A stretch of 44,455 nt of DNA from Flavobacteriales bacterium (GTDB lineage: Bacteria > Bacteroidota > Bacteroidia > Flavobacteriales_F > PHOS-HE28), in NCBI GenBank assembly GCA_023382455.1, contig JAHDVX010000028.1, positions 1 to 44,455 on the forward strand, read 5' to 3'. Of this stretch, positions 18,034 through 26,349 are shown piece by piece. The stretch's first letter is position 1. Each line of letters starts with the position of its first letter. Below the pieces are notes generated by a model that saw nothing but the letters and a program-made list of their open reading frames with translations, searched no databases and had not been told where the DNA came from. A program made the translations under genes and the position numbers.

Positions 18034-18422
18034 TGGCCTCCATTTTCACCCGCATCATCCGGGGCGAGATCCCCTGCCACCGCATCGGCGAGGACGACCG
18101 GTTCCTGGCCTTCCTGGACATCAATCCGGTGCGCAAGGGCCACACCCTGGTGATCCCGAAGGTGGAAGTGGACCGCTTCTTCGACCTGCCCGCCGATGTG
18201 CTGTCAGGCATTCTGCCGTTCGCCCAAGGGGTGGCCCGGCGGATTGAGGCGGTGGTGCCCTGCGACCGCATCGGCATGAGCGTGGTGGGGCTGGAGGTAC
18301 CCCATGCGCACATGCACCTGATCCCCATCGATTCCCTCAATGACATGGACTTCACCCGGCCCAAGGTGAAGATGTCCAACGAGGAGATGGCGGCCTTGGC
18401 GGAGCAGATCCGCAACGCCTGA
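18033..18422 (+). CDS. HIT family nucleotide-binding hydrolase
   Basis: This 129-residue cytosolic protein begins with the HIT pattern IFTRIIRGEIPCHRI and DDRFLAFLDINPVRKGHTLVIPK. It carries the histidine triad HAHMHLIPI with His91, His93 and His95. HIT hydrolases of the HINT type cleave adenosine phosphoramidates and related nucleotide conjugates through a histidine-AMP intermediate. The second half is a little unusual (residues 76-90 read VPCDRIGMSVVGLEV), but the triad is intact. The ATG overlaps the greA stop by one base. The gene converges on ruvC with 30 bases between the stops and no strong terminator between them. Confidence 0.93.
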   Translation: MASIFTRIIRGEIPCHRIGEDDRFLAFLDINPVRKGHTLVIPKVEVDRFFDLPADVLSGILPFAQGVARRIEAVVPCDRIGMSVVGLEVPHAHMHLIPIDSLNDMDFTRPKVKMSNEEMAALAEQIRNA

Positions 18423-18452
18423 GCACCGATCCCTGCCTTTGCGTAGGCGACT

Positions 18453-19064
18453 TTACTTCACCACGCGGTCCGGGTTGTTGCGGATAAAGCTTCCCCAGCC
18501 GCCCTTGGAACCACTGCGGGAGGATGGGCGTGGCATGTTGCCCCCGGCAAAGTGGTGGCAAACGGCCACGGCCAAGGCATCGGTGGCGTCGGTCCTGGCC
18601 GGCAGTTCCTTTACGCCCAGGATGGTGTGCAGCATGGCCGCCACCTGTTCCTTGGTGGCGTTGCCATTGCCGGTGATGCTCTGCTTCACCCGCTTGGGCG
18701 CATACTCCACCACGGCCAGTCCGCGCTGCAACGCCGCCGCGATGGCCACGCCCTGGGCCCGGCCCAGCTTGAGCATGCTTTGCACGTTCTTGCCGAAGAA
18801 CTGCGCCTCGATGGCCAGTTCGTCCGGGTGGTGCCGGTCAATGACCTGAAGGACATGGTCGAAGATGGCCCGAAGGCGCAAGGTGTGGTCGTCCTCGCCG
18901 GAGAACCGCACGGCATCGGCCTCCAGCAGGCTCACCCGGTTGCCTTGCACGAGGATCACGCCGTAGCCCATCACCAGCGTTCCGGGGTCGATCCCCAGAA
19001 TGATGCACTCCGAGGGGCGCCCCCCGCGGCTACTTTTGGCGGACCCTGTTTCCGGGGTGGTCAT
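18453..19064 (-). CDS. ruvC: Crossover junction endodeoxyribonuclease RuvC
   Basis: This 203-residue Holliday-junction resolvase cuts four-way junctions made by recombination, working with RuvAB. All four catalytic acids are visible: D26 in LGIDPGTLVMGYG, E86 in AIEAQFFGKN, and D159 and D162 in ARTDATDALAVAVCH. KQSITGNGNATKEQV is also typical. ATG 19064 is the only Met before the catalytic domain. It leaves an N-terminal extension of about 18 Ser/Gly-rich residues compared with E. coli, and there is also a basic C-terminal tail (RPSSRSGSKGGWG). The start codon is only 3 bases from the start of the divergent membrane protein gene, so each promoter must lie inside the other gene. Confidence 0.95.
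   Translation of the reverse strand: MTTPETGSAKSSRGGRPSECIILGIDPGTLVMGYGVILVQGNRVSLLEADAVRFSGEDDHTLRLRAIFDHVLQVIDRHHPDELAIEAQFFGKNVQSMLKLGRAQGVAIAAALQRGLAVVEYAPKRVKQSITGNGNATKEQVAAMLHTILGVKELPARTDATDALAVAVCHHFAGGNMPRPSSRSGSKGGWGSFIRNNPDRVVK
19031..19038 (+). promoter_or_regulatory. -7-type element inside ruvC, reading toward the UPF0104 gene
   Basis: TACTTTTG on the plus strand, 29 nt upstream of ATG 19068 and within the first codons of ruvC on the other strand. It fits the need for a promoter inside ruvC. Confidence 0.45.
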
Positions 19065-19067
19065 TGC

Positions 19068-20027
19068 ATGTCTCGCCGCACGCTGCTGGTTCTCCGCTGG
19101 GCCGTTTTCCTGGCCGCCTGTGCGTTCCTGTACCTGCGCTTGGCGGAGGGCCAAGGTAACCACGCCGGTTGGGGCGGTGGCTTGTCCGTGTTGTCCGATA
19201 GGCCGTTGGGGCTGTTGGGCCTGGTGGCCGCCATGGTCCTGCTCAACTGGGGCATCGAAGCGGCGAAGTGGCGCTGGCTGGTGGCACCCGTGGAGCAGGT
19301 GGGCTTCGCACGGGCGTTCACCGCCACCATAGCGGGCACGGCGCTGGGCTTGGTAACGCCCAATCGCACGGGCGAATTCGCCGGTCGCGTGCTTTTCCTC
19401 GCACCGGAGAACCGCGGACCGGGCAGCTTTGCCACCCTGCTGGGCAGCATGGCGCAGTTCGTGATCACCTTGGCGTTGGGCGGCATCGCCTTCCTGTTGC
19501 TATGGCGCGGCCCGTGGGGGTATCCGGGGCTGGAGGGCTGGTGGGGCTGGCCCTTGGCGGCGGTGGTGGCGCTGGCCGTTGCGGGATCATTGGCCCTCTA
19601 CTTCCATCCTGGCCTGATGTGGCGTGCCCTCCGCAGATTGCCCTGGCTGGGTCGCCTGGAGCGCGGCGCCTTGGTGCTGGAAAGCTACCGCCGCCGCGAC
19701 CTGGCGGTGGTGGCGGGCATGAGCGCGGCACGCTATGCGGTGTTCTGTGCGCAGTACATCATCCTGCTCCGTGTGTTCGCCGAGATCCCGTGGCATCAGG
19801 CCCTGATGACCGTCCCGGTGGTGTACCTGGTCTCCACCCTGATTCCCACGATGCTGCTCTCGGAACTGGGCGTGCGGGGTTCGGTGGCCGTGGCCATGTT
19901 CGCCCCCCTGGGCGGCCCGGCGGCCATGGTGCTGTTGGCCTCCTTCGGGCTCTGGCTGGTAAACCTGGCCTTGCCGGCGCTGGCCGGGGCATTGATCCTG
20001 CTGGTGGCACGAATCCGCACCCGATGA
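19068..20027 (+). CDS. Lysylphosphatidylglycerol synthase-type (UPF0104) membrane protein
   Basis: This 319-residue inner-membrane protein has about eight hydrophobic segments and no soluble domain. The pattern matches the flippase-like transmembrane family (UPF0104/LPG_synthase_TM): VLLNWGIEAAKWRWL early, then GLVTPNRTGEFAGRVLFL, and STLIPTMLLSELGVRGSVAV near the end. In MprF proteins this module moves lipid across the membrane; in stand-alone proteins the substrate is mostly unknown. The downstream glycosyltransferase overlaps it by four bases (ATGA), implying a shared job, perhaps synthesis and flipping of a glycolipid; that is inference. The start codon lies 3 bases from the ruvC start on the other strand. 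Confidence 0.85.
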   Translation: MSRRTLLVLRWAVFLAACAFLYLRLAEGQGNHAGWGGGLSVLSDRPLGLLGLVAAMVLLNWGIEAAKWRWLVAPVEQVGFARAFTATIAGTALGLVTPNRTGEFAGRVLFLAPENRGPGSFATLLGSMAQFVITLALGGIAFLLLWRGPWGYPGLEGWWGWPLAAVVALAVAGSLALYFHPGLMWRALRRLPWLGRLERGALVLESYRRRDLAVVAGMSAARYAVFCAQYIILLRVFAEIPWHQALMTVPVVYLVSTLIPTMLLSELGVRGSVAVAMFAPLGGPAAMVLLASFGLWLVNLALPALAGALILLVARIRTR

Positions 20028-21187
20028 GCCCCTTGCTGTTATTGGCCTTGGCGGCGTTCGTGGCATCGGCCGTGTTCGCCCTGGTGGTCATGGGCTGGCG
20101 CGATGCCGTGGATGGAGCTTGGCGGACGGGGAGTGCCCCGGCCACCGCGGCGGCCACGGAGATGGTGAGCCTGGTGGTGCCGGCACGCGATGCGGCAACG
20201 ACCTTGGTGGCCCTGTTGCAGGACTTGCATACCCAGCAGTGGCCGCGGGAGCAGCTGGAAGTGCTGGTGGTGGACGACGGCAGCAGCGATGGAACGGCGG
20301 ACCTGGTGCGCGGCATGATGCGCACATGGCCTGCCTTGCGGCTGGTGACCGCAACGGGTGAAGGCAAGAAAGCGGCCATTGCACAGGGAGTGGAGGAAGC
20401 GCGTGGGTCGTGGGTCATCCTCACCGATGCGGATGCGCGATGCGGTCCGGGCCGGGTGCGCGGCATCATGGCGGCGCAGGCGGAGCACGGTTGGGATTTG
20501 ATCTTGGGGCCGGTGGAAACGCGGGCCGGCCGCGGTTTCCTGCAAAGTGTACAGGCCGATGAGCAGGCGGCATTGCTGGGCGTGGCGGCAGGCACGGCCC
20601 TGCAAGGCCATGCGGTGCTGGCCAATGGCGCAAACCTGGCCTTTCGCAAGGCGGCCTTCCTGGAGGTAGGCGGCTATGCGGGCGACGGCTGGGCGGGTGG
20701 CGACGACCTCTTCCTGCTCAAGCGCATGCGCAAGGCCGGGCTGCGGATTGGCTACCTGCTGGACAAGGCGGTGCTGGTTGCCGTGGACGCGGAGCCATCC
20801 ATCCGCGGGTTTGGGCAGCAACGCCTGCGATGGGCGGGCAAGATGCGCGGCGTGAGCGGCCCGGGCGCGTGGCTCGGCGCGGCGGGCATGGCCTTGCCGT
20901 GGTTCATACTGGCCGTTTCCTGCTCGGTCACCTTGGATGGGCTGATGGCATATCGTCCCATGGCGGTGGTGCTGCTGTTGTCCGCGGCCTGGCTGCTCTG
21001 GCTGCTGCCGGTGGTGTCCTTGGCCGGTGCGGTGCGCCGCTTCCTGCACGCGGCCGGGTCGGGCGTGCGCATGCGGCTGGCCGGTCCGTCAACCGCCGTG
21101 TCGCTGGTGTTGTTCAGCGTGTATGCACCGGTGATCGCCGTGCTTTCGCTGTTCGTCAGGCCGAGGTGGAAGGGCAGAAGGATCTGA
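20024..21187 (+). CDS. Family 2 glycosyltransferase with C-terminal membrane helices
   Basis: The protein has 387 residues: one N-terminal membrane helix (MSPLLLLALAAFVASAVFAL), a GT-A domain at about 45-275, and two or three hydrophobic helices at the C-terminus. Catalytic marks are VVDDGSSDGTAD (D84, D85), LTDADA with the metal-binding D135/D137, GGDDLFLLKRM as the general-base region, and QQRLRWAGK, the Q..RW motif of membrane-bound processive or lipid-acceptor GT2 enzymes. It transfers a sugar from a nucleotide donor to an acceptor that cannot be named from sequence. The start overlaps the stop of the UPF0104 gene (ATGA), so the pair is coupled. It converges with the DUF3127 gene. Confidence 0.9.
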   Translation: MSPLLLLALAAFVASAVFALVVMGWRDAVDGAWRTGSAPATAAATEMVSLVVPARDAATTLVALLQDLHTQQWPREQLEVLVVDDGSSDGTADLVRGMMRTWPALRLVTATGEGKKAAIAQGVEEARGSWVILTDADARCGPGRVRGIMAAQAEHGWDLILGPVETRAGRGFLQSVQADEQAALLGVAAGTALQGHAVLANGANLAFRKAAFLEVGGYAGDGWAGGDDLFLLKRMRKAGLRIGYLLDKAVLVAVDAEPSIRGFGQQRLRWAGKMRGVSGPGAWLGAAGMALPWFILAVSCSVTLDGLMAYRPMAVVLLLSAAWLLWLLPVVSLAGAVRRFLHAAGSGVRMRLAGPSTAVSLVLFSVYAPVIAVLSLFVRPRWKGRRI

Positions 21188-21260
21188 TCGGTCCTGTTGC
21201 CGTAAAAGGGGTTCACCACAAGGACCTGATGCCCCAGCGGGCACCGCCGCAAGCTGGTCC

Positions 21261-21659
21261 TCAGAAGGGCAGGTCGTCCTCGCCGGCCGGAGGGATTTCC
21301 GACAGGCCCGGGGGCGGCACAGATGCCGCTTCGGGTGCCTGCCGGTATCCGGCAGGAGCCCCGGCTGCGGCACCGGCCTTCTCGATGCGGTCGCCGCGCA
21401 GGCTGAGGAAATACTTGGTCACGCCGTCGCGGCCGGTCCACTCGCGGCCATTCACGTAGCAGGTCACGGACACCTCGTCGCCAGGGGCGAAGGCGTCCAG
21501 CAGGTTGGTCTTCTCCTGGGCGAATTCCACGGGGAGGAACTGCGGGTACTGGCTTCCGCCGGCCTCCTGGATCACGATCTCCCGTTTGCTGAAGCGCTCG
21601 CTCACCTGCTGGGTCTTGCCCACCAGTTTCACGGTGCCGTTGATGGTTACTGATGCCAT
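21261..21659 (-). CDS. DUF3127 protein with an SSB-like acidic tail
   Basis: This 132-residue cytosolic protein is of the DUF3127 family, found mainly in Bacteroidota. Residues 1-95 form a small beta-rich, OB-like domain: GTVKLVGKTQQVSERFSKRE, PQFLPVEFAQEKTNLL, DEVSVTCYVNGREW, TKYFLSLRGDRIEK. After a Pro/Ala-rich linker the protein ends in EDDLPF. That closely resembles the C-terminal tip of single-stranded DNA-binding protein, which docks many DNA repair proteins. The tail suggests a role with single-stranded DNA or SSB partners, but this is inference, as the family has no established function that I know. It follows the flavin reductase gene by 31 bases on the same strand and is probably co-transcribed with it. 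Confidence 0.85.
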   Translation of the reverse strand: MASVTINGTVKLVGKTQQVSERFSKREIVIQEAGGSQYPQFLPVEFAQEKTNLLDAFAPGDEVSVTCYVNGREWTGRDGVTKYFLSLRGDRIEKAGAAAGAPAGYRQAPEAASVPPPGLSEIPPAGEDDLPF

Positions 21660-21690
21660 GTGCTTGCGCCCAAGGGCGCTGGTTTGGTTG

Positions 21691-22587
21691 TTATCGGTCG
21701 TTGAAGGCGAGCAGGGTCTTCCAGGCCTCCTCGCGGCGGCCCTCCCGGAGCAGTTCGCGGGCCTTGGTGTGCAGGGCCAGTTCCAGCCCGGCGGGGTCGT
21801 CCTCCAGGCTGATGAAAAGCTCGGCCAGCTCGGTGAGCTTGTATTCGTTCACGGCGGTCTCGTCGGGCACGGTGCGCAGGCTGGCAAGCCTGCCCAGGTC
21901 ATTGCCGGTGAGGATGCTGCTGTTGCGCACGGCGGGCGGCAGGGCGTCCACCCCGACCCCGAAATCCTTGTTGGGCTGCACCAGTTCGAAGAGTGCATCG
22001 CCGTGGGCGCGCACATAGAAGGACCCGCCCATGCGGCCCACGAGGTCGATCCGGCGCTGGTCGATCTTGCCGTCCGGCCCCAGCACGGCGGGGTCCACAT
22101 GGATCAGCACCACCTCGCACACCACCAGGTTGGCGGCGGCCCCTCCGGTGCCGGTCTCGATCACCTCCTTCACCCGGCATTCGAACTGCACCGGGCTTTC
22201 CATTACGCGGAAGGGGCGCACTTTCTCCGCAGGGACCGGGGTGAGGCCCGATTTCCCGAATTCGTTCACCCCTTCGGCGAATTCGCCGCTGGCCACCGAC
22301 ACCTGCTCCACCATGGCGTGGGTCACCACGTTGATCACCACCTCTGGCACGGCCTTCACGTTGTGGTAGGTGTGCTTGGTGGTGTTGTCGCGCCCGCGGC
22401 GGGCAGGGCTGAAGATCACGATGGGCGGGTTGGCGCCGAACGCGTTGAAGAAGCTGAACGGGCTCAGGTTCGGCCGGCCGTCCGGGTCGATGGTGCTGGC
22501 CAGGGCAATGGGCCTGGGCCCGATGGCCCCGGTGAGGTAGTGGTGCACCTCGGCCACGGGGATCTCGGAAGGGTCGAAACGCTTCAT
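21691..22587 (-). CDS. Flavin reductase family protein (FMN-binding split barrel)
   Basis: This 298-residue cytosolic flavoprotein has the flavoredoxin-like split barrel in its first 200 residues: GAIGPRPIALASTID, RPNLSPFSFFNAFGANPPIVIFSP and KHTYHNVKAVPEVVINVV. These contact FMN in relatives such as DIM6/NTAB proteins. About 90 further residues (ELVQPNKDFGVGVDALP and on) form a mostly helical C-terminal extension that includes ALHTKARELLREGR. Such proteins reduce flavin or small substrates using NAD(P)H; the substrate is not evident. It is the first gene of a minus-strand pair with DUF3127 and faces tRNA-Leu. A TACCTTCG element sits 12 nt before the ATG, implying a very short leader. Confidence 0.88.
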   Translation of the reverse strand: MKRFDPSEIPVAEVHHYLTGAIGPRPIALASTIDPDGRPNLSPFSFFNAFGANPPIVIFSPARRGRDNTTKHTYHNVKAVPEVVINVVTHAMVEQVSVASGEFAEGVNEFGKSGLTPVPAEKVRPFRVMESPVQFECRVKEVIETGTGGAAANLVVCEVVLIHVDPAVLGPDGKIDQRRIDLVGRMGGSFYVRAHGDALFELVQPNKDFGVGVDALPPAVRNSSILTGNDLGRLASLRTVPDETAVNEYKLTELAELFISLEDDPAGLELALHTKARELLREGRREEAWKTLLAFNDR

Positions 22588-22599
22588 GGGGCGGGTCCG

Positions 22600-22607
22600 C
22601 GAAGGTA
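22600..22607 (-). promoter_or_regulatory. -7-type promoter element (TTCG variant) for the flavin reductase
   Basis: TACCTTCG on the minus strand ends 12 nt before the ATG. Back to back with it, 20 nt away, is the element for tRNA-Leu. Confidence 0.45.
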
Positions 22608-22627
22608 ATCCGGCCGCAGGAACGGTT

Positions 22628-22635
22628 TATCTTTG
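22628..22635 (+). promoter_or_regulatory. -7-type promoter element for tRNA-Leu
   Basis: TATCTTTG, 36 nt before the mature tRNA 5' end, which would leave a short 5' leader for RNase P. It may also serve trigger factor downstream. Confidence 0.5.
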
Positions 22636-22671
22636 CCGCCTTGCCGTGGCTACCGCGTACGGCTGGAATGA

Positions 22672-22756
22672 ACGGACGTGGCGGAATTGGTAGACGCGCT
22701 GGTCTTAGGAGCCAGTACCGCAAGGTGTGGGGGTTCGACTCCCCCCGTCCGTACCA
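22672..22756 (+). tRNA. tRNA-Leu (anticodon UAG), CCA encoded
   Basis: An 85-nt class II tRNA. The acceptor arm ACGGACG (22672-22678) pairs with CGTCCGT (22746-22752), followed by discriminator A and a genomic CCA (22754-22756). The anticodon stem CTGGT/GCCAG closes the 7-nt loop CTTAGGA, with the anticodon TAG at 22706-22708, which reads CUN leucine codons. The long variable arm (near TACCGCAAGGTG) and the T arm GGGGG-TTCGACT-CCCCC confirm a leucine-type structure. Trigger factor starts 100 bases downstream. Confidence 0.97.
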
Positions 22757-22856
22757 CCCGGCCCGCCTATGAGAACCGGCACCGCAGCCCAGAAAACCCT
22801 GAGAACAACACTTCCCTTAGCGGCCGGCCAGATCCGGCCCGCGCAACAACGAAGCC

Positions 22857-24209
22857 ATGAACATTGAACGCCAAGAGACCGGAGCGCTGACCGCCACGCT
22901 GAAATTGAAACTGGAACCGGCGGACTACCTGCCTTCCGTGGACAAGGAACTCAAGGAGCAGCGCCGCAAGGCGGCCTTGCCGGGGTTCCGCCCCGGGCAG
23001 GTGCCCATGGCCATCATCCGCAAGCGCGTGGGCAAGAGCGTGCTGGTGAACGAGGTGGAGCGCCTGATCGACAGCAACCTGCGCGGATACATCGAGGAGA
23101 ACAAGTTGCGCCTGCTGGGCCAGCCTTTGCCCGGCAGCGGGGAAGACACCAACAACTGGGATGAGCCGGGCGAACTGAACTTCAGCTATGACGTGGGCTT
23201 CGCACCTGCCGTGGAGGTGGAGATGGACCCGAAACTTGGCGTGGAACTACCCCTGGTGAACGTGGATGATGCCATGGTGGACCAGGAGGTAGAGGCCATG
23301 CGCCGCCGCCATGGGAAGCTGGTGGATGCCGACATCGCCGGGGCCAAGGACATGGTGATCGGCGACCTGATCGAACTGGAGGAGGACGGCACCATCAAGG
23401 CGGGCGGCCTGATGAACCGGACCACCGTGACAGTGGAGGACCTGAAGGATGAGGAGACGCGCAACTTGTTCATCGGCCGCGCGGCAGGTGATTCCGTCAC
23501 GGTCGATCCGCACCGCATCAGCCGGGACCACGACGACCTGGCCAAGATGCTGAACACCGACCATGACGCCGTGCATGACCTGAACGGCAACATGCTTTTC
23601 CGGATCGCCGAGATCAAGCACATGGAACCCATCGAGGTGGGAGCGGCCCTGTTCGAGCGCGTTTTCGGCGAGGGGGCCGTGGCCGATGAAGCCGAATTCC
23701 GCACCAAGGTGAAGGAGGGCCTGGAGGGCATGTTCCGCAACGACGGTGAGCGCATCTTCAAGCGTGAAGTGATCAAGGCCTTGGCGGCCAAGGCACGGCT
23801 GGAGCTGCCCGATGCGTTCCTCAAGCGCTGGATCAGCATGACCTCCGAGCAGCCCATCGAAGAGGACCGCTTGGAGGGTGAATACCCGGACTATGCAGAG
23901 AGCCTGCGCCGCCAATTGGTGGAGGACCGCATCGTGGAGAAGTACGGCCTGGAGGCCAAGGGAGAGGAGATCGGCGAGTTCGCGGCGCGCCACATTGCCG
24001 GCCAGTTCGCACAGTACGGCCTGCCCGCCCCGGAAGAGGACCGCTTGCGCGAGATGGCCGGCCGCATGCTCGCCGACCGCAAGCAGGTGACGGACATGCG
24101 CAACACCATCGTGGAGCGCAAGCTCATCACCCACTTCAAGGCCATGCTCAGCCCCAAGGAAAAGCGCATGTCCATGGATGAATTCATAAACTTGGCCCGC
24201 ACCGCGTGA
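22857..24209 (+). CDS. tig: Trigger factor (ribosome-associated chaperone)
   Basis: This 450-residue cytosolic chaperone binds at the ribosome exit tunnel and shields nascent chains. The ribosome-docking signature appears as PGFRPGQVP at 42-50, where GFRxGKVP is usual. The order is the normal one: N-terminal tail-binding domain (about 1-120), a diverged peptidyl-prolyl isomerase region (about 150-245; ISRDHDDLAKML sits here), and a long helical C-terminal cradle (KVKEGLEGMFRNDGER, then MSMDEFINLART at the end). The isomerase domain looks degenerate, as is common in this phylum. It lies ahead of clpP and clpX, the classic bacterial order tig-clpP-clpX, with 46 bases to clpP. No strong terminator separates it from the tRNA gene upstream. 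Confidence 0.93.
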   Translation: MNIERQETGALTATLKLKLEPADYLPSVDKELKEQRRKAALPGFRPGQVPMAIIRKRVGKSVLVNEVERLIDSNLRGYIEENKLRLLGQPLPGSGEDTNNWDEPGELNFSYDVGFAPAVEVEMDPKLGVELPLVNVDDAMVDQEVEAMRRRHGKLVDADIAGAKDMVIGDLIELEEDGTIKAGGLMNRTTVTVEDLKDEETRNLFIGRAAGDSVTVDPHRISRDHDDLAKMLNTDHDAVHDLNGNMLFRIAEIKHMEPIEVGAALFERVFGEGAVADEAEFRTKVKEGLEGMFRNDGERIFKREVIKALAAKARLELPDAFLKRWISMTSEQPIEEDRLEGEYPDYAESLRRQLVEDRIVEKYGLEAKGEEIGEFAARHIAGQFAQYGLPAPEEDRLREMAGRMLADRKQVTDMRNTIVERKLITHFKAMLSPKEKRMSMDEFINLARTA

Positions 24210-24255
24210 AGTAAACCGGGCATCCGTTCGTCCTCAATTCCAAATACCACATTGC

Positions 24256-24924
24256 ATGTTCCCGAAGGATGAGTTCCGCAAATACGCGGTGAACCACCGC
24301 CGCATCGCCAGCACCACGCTGGACAGCTACATCAGTGCCTCCATCACACCGTACATCATCGAGGAGCGCCAGCTCAACGTGGCCCAGATGGACGTGTTCA
24401 GCCGCCTGATGATGGACCGCATCATCTTCCTGGGCACGGGCATCAACGACCAGGTGGCCAACATCATCCAGGCCCAGCTGCTCTTCCTGGAAAGCGTCGA
24501 CCCCAAGAAGGACATCCAGATCTACCTCAACAGCCCCGGCGGCGGGGTGTATGCCGGCCTGGGCATCTACGACACCATGCAGTACATCGTGCCCGACGTG
24601 GCCACCATCTGCACCGGCATGGCCGCCTCCATGGGCGCCGTGCTGCTGTGCGCCGGGGCCAAGGGTAAGCGCAGTGCCCTGAAGCACGCCCGCGTCATGA
24701 TCCACCAGCCCATGGGCGGTGCCGAGGGCCAAGCCAGCGACATGGAGATCACGGTGAACGAGATCAAGAAGCTCAAGAAGGAGCTCTACGACATCATCAG
24801 CCTCCACAGCGGGCAGCCCTTCGACAAGGTGTCCAAGGACGGTGACCGCGATTACTGGATGATCGCCGAGGAGGCCAAGGAGTACGGCATGATCGACGAA
24901 CTGCTGGTCCGCAACTCCAAGTAA
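24256..24924 (+). CDS. clpP: ATP-dependent Clp protease proteolytic subunit
   Basis: This 222-residue serine peptidase assembles as two stacked heptameric rings and degrades proteins fed by ClpX or other Clp ATPases. The catalytic triad is visible: Ser125 in GMAASMG, His150 in MIHQPMGG, and Asp199 in GDRDYWM. The oxyanion segment NSPGGGVYAG is at 92-101. The N-terminus is about 25 residues longer than the E. coli mature enzyme, consistent with a short propeptide or the phylum's usual extension. Start ATG 24256 follows trigger factor by 46 bases. The gene ends before a very strong hairpin, so clpX is transcribed from its own promoter at least in part. Confidence 0.97.
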   Translation: MFPKDEFRKYAVNHRRIASTTLDSYISASITPYIIEERQLNVAQMDVFSRLMMDRIIFLGTGINDQVANIIQAQLLFLESVDPKKDIQIYLNSPGGGVYAGLGIYDTMQYIVPDVATICTGMAASMGAVLLCAGAKGKRSALKHARVMIHQPMGGAEGQASDMEITVNEIKKLKKELYDIISLHSGQPFDKVSKDGDRDYWMIAEEAKEYGMIDELLVRNSK

Positions 24925-24940
24925 GTGAACTTCAAAGAGG

Positions 24941-24979
24941 AACGGTGGCCGGGGCCTTCCCGGCCACCGTTCTTTTTCC
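24941..24979 (+). terminator. Strong intrinsic terminator after clpP
   Basis: A perfect 13-bp GC-rich stem (24941-24953 with 24959-24971) around a GCCTT loop is followed by CTTTTT. It separates clpP from clpX and is the textbook intrinsic form. Confidence 0.9.
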
Positions 24980-24999
24980 GGCCGCCGCCCCGCGTTCCG

Positions 25000-25007
25000 T
25001 ATCTTCG
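25000..25007 (+). promoter_or_regulatory. -7-type promoter element (TTCG variant) for clpX
   Basis: TATCTTCG, 41 nt before the clpX ATG and just downstream of the clpP terminator, consistent with separate transcription of clpX. Confidence 0.5.
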
Positions 25008-25048
25008 TGCGGCCGTTGCCGTTGAACTGCGGCAAGTCATCGCCAACC

Positions 25049-26284
25049 ATGGAAAGAAAGGATGTCAAATGCTCATTCTGTGGGCGCGACAAGCAGGACA
25101 CCAACGTGCTGATCGCCGGCATCACCGGCCACATCTGCGACAGCTGCATCACCCAGGCCCAGGCCATCATCGCTGAGGAGCTCAGCCAGCGTGAGCGCAC
25201 CGAGCTCGAGGGCAACCTCGCCCTGCAGAAGCCGACGGAGATCAAGCGCTACCTGGACGAATACATCATCGGCCAGGACGAGGCCAAGAAGGTGCTGAGC
25301 GTGGCGGTGTACAACCACTACAAGCGGTTGATGCAGAAGGTGGTCTCCGCCGATGATGTGGAGATCGAGAAGAGCAACATCATCCTCGTGGGCGAGACGG
25401 GCACGGGCAAGACCTTGCTGGCCAAGACCATCGCCCGCATGCTCAACGTGCCCTTCGCCATCGCCGACGCCACGGTGCTCACCGAGGCGGGCTATGTGGG
25501 CGAAGATGTGGAGAGCATCCTCAGCCGCCTGCTGCAAGCCGCGGACTACGACGTGGCCAAGGCGGAGCGTGGCATCGTCTTCATTGACGAGATCGACAAG
25601 ATCAGCCGCAAGAGCGACAGCCCGAGCATCACGCGCGACGTCAGCGGTGAAGGCGTGCAGCAGGCCCTGCTGAAGCTGCTGGAAGGCGCGGTGGTGAACG
25701 TGCCGCCCCAAGGCGGGCGCAAGCACCCCGAGCAGAAACTGATCCAGGTGGACACCCGCAAGATCCTCTTCATCTGCGGCGGTGCCTTCGACGGCATCCA
25801 GAAGATCATCGCGCGCCGCGTGCGCAGCAGCGCAGTGGGCTACAGCGCCAGCAAGGCCGCCCGCGTCAGCGACGAGAACCTGCTGCAGTACGTGGGGCCC
25901 ACCGACCTGCGCACCTTCGGCCTCATCCCGGAGCTCATCGGCCGCTTCCCCGTGCTCACCTACCTCGACCCGCTGGACCGCGACAGCCTGCGCCGCATCC
26001 TCACCGAGCCCAAGAACGCCTTGGTGAAGCAGTACGTCAAGCTCTTCGAAATGGACCGCGTGAAGCTCACCTTCGACAAGAAGGTGCTCGATTTCATCGT
26101 GGACCGCGCCGTGGACTACAAGCTCGGCGCCAGGGGCCTGCGCAGCATCTGCGAGGCCATCATGACCGATGCCATGTACGAGCTGCCCAGCGACGACCAG
26201 CGGCCTTCCGAACTGCGCATCACCCTGAGCTATGCCCGCGAGAAGTTCGAGCACTCGCGCATGAGCCAGCTGAAGGTGGCCTGA
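25049..26284 (+). CDS. clpX: ATP-dependent Clp protease ATP-binding subunit ClpX
   Basis: This 411-residue AAA+ unfoldase recognises substrates and threads them into ClpP. ATG 25049 is chosen because [12 protein letters not shown] begins the zinc-binding domain; an in-frame GTG at 25007 lies in the promoter. The zinc ligands are C8, C11, C30 and C33. Walker A reads GETGTGKT (115-122), a Glu replacing the common Pro, and Walker B is VFIDEID (177-183). The pore loop GYVGED is at 148-153, and the sensor and ClpP-contact regions are normal ([24 protein letters not shown]). Length is normal for the family. It is preceded by the clpP terminator and its own TATCTTCG element. Confidence 0.97.
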   Translation: MERKDVKCSFCGRDKQDTNVLIAGITGHICDSCITQAQAIIAEELSQRERTELEGNLALQKPTEIKRYLDEYIIGQDEAKKVLSVAVYNHYKRLMQKVVSADDVEIEKSNIILVGETGTGKTLLAKTIARMLNVPFAIADATVLTEAGYVGEDVESILSRLLQAADYDVAKAERGIVFIDEIDKISRKSDSPSITRDVSGEGVQQALLKLLEGAVVNVPPQGGRKHPEQKLIQVDTRKILFICGGAFDGIQKIIARRVRSSAVGYSASKAARVSDENLLQYVGPTDLRTFGLIPELIGRFPVLTYLDPLDRDSLRRILTEPKNALVKQYVKLFEMDRVKLTFDKKVLDFIVDRAVDYKLGARGLRSICEAIMTDAMYELPSDDQRPSELRITLSYAREKFEHSRMSQLKVA

Positions 26285-26318
26285 GAGGCCGATCGGCCGG
26301 GCTACCGCAGGGATGGCG

Positions 26319-26326
26319 TAACTTCG
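26319..26326 (+). promoter_or_regulatory. -7-type promoter element (TTCG variant) for the DUF2911 gene
   Basis: TAACTTCG, 23 nt before the ATG at 26350. Confidence 0.45.
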
Positions 26327-26349
26327 CGCCCATCGCAAAACCCTGCAAC

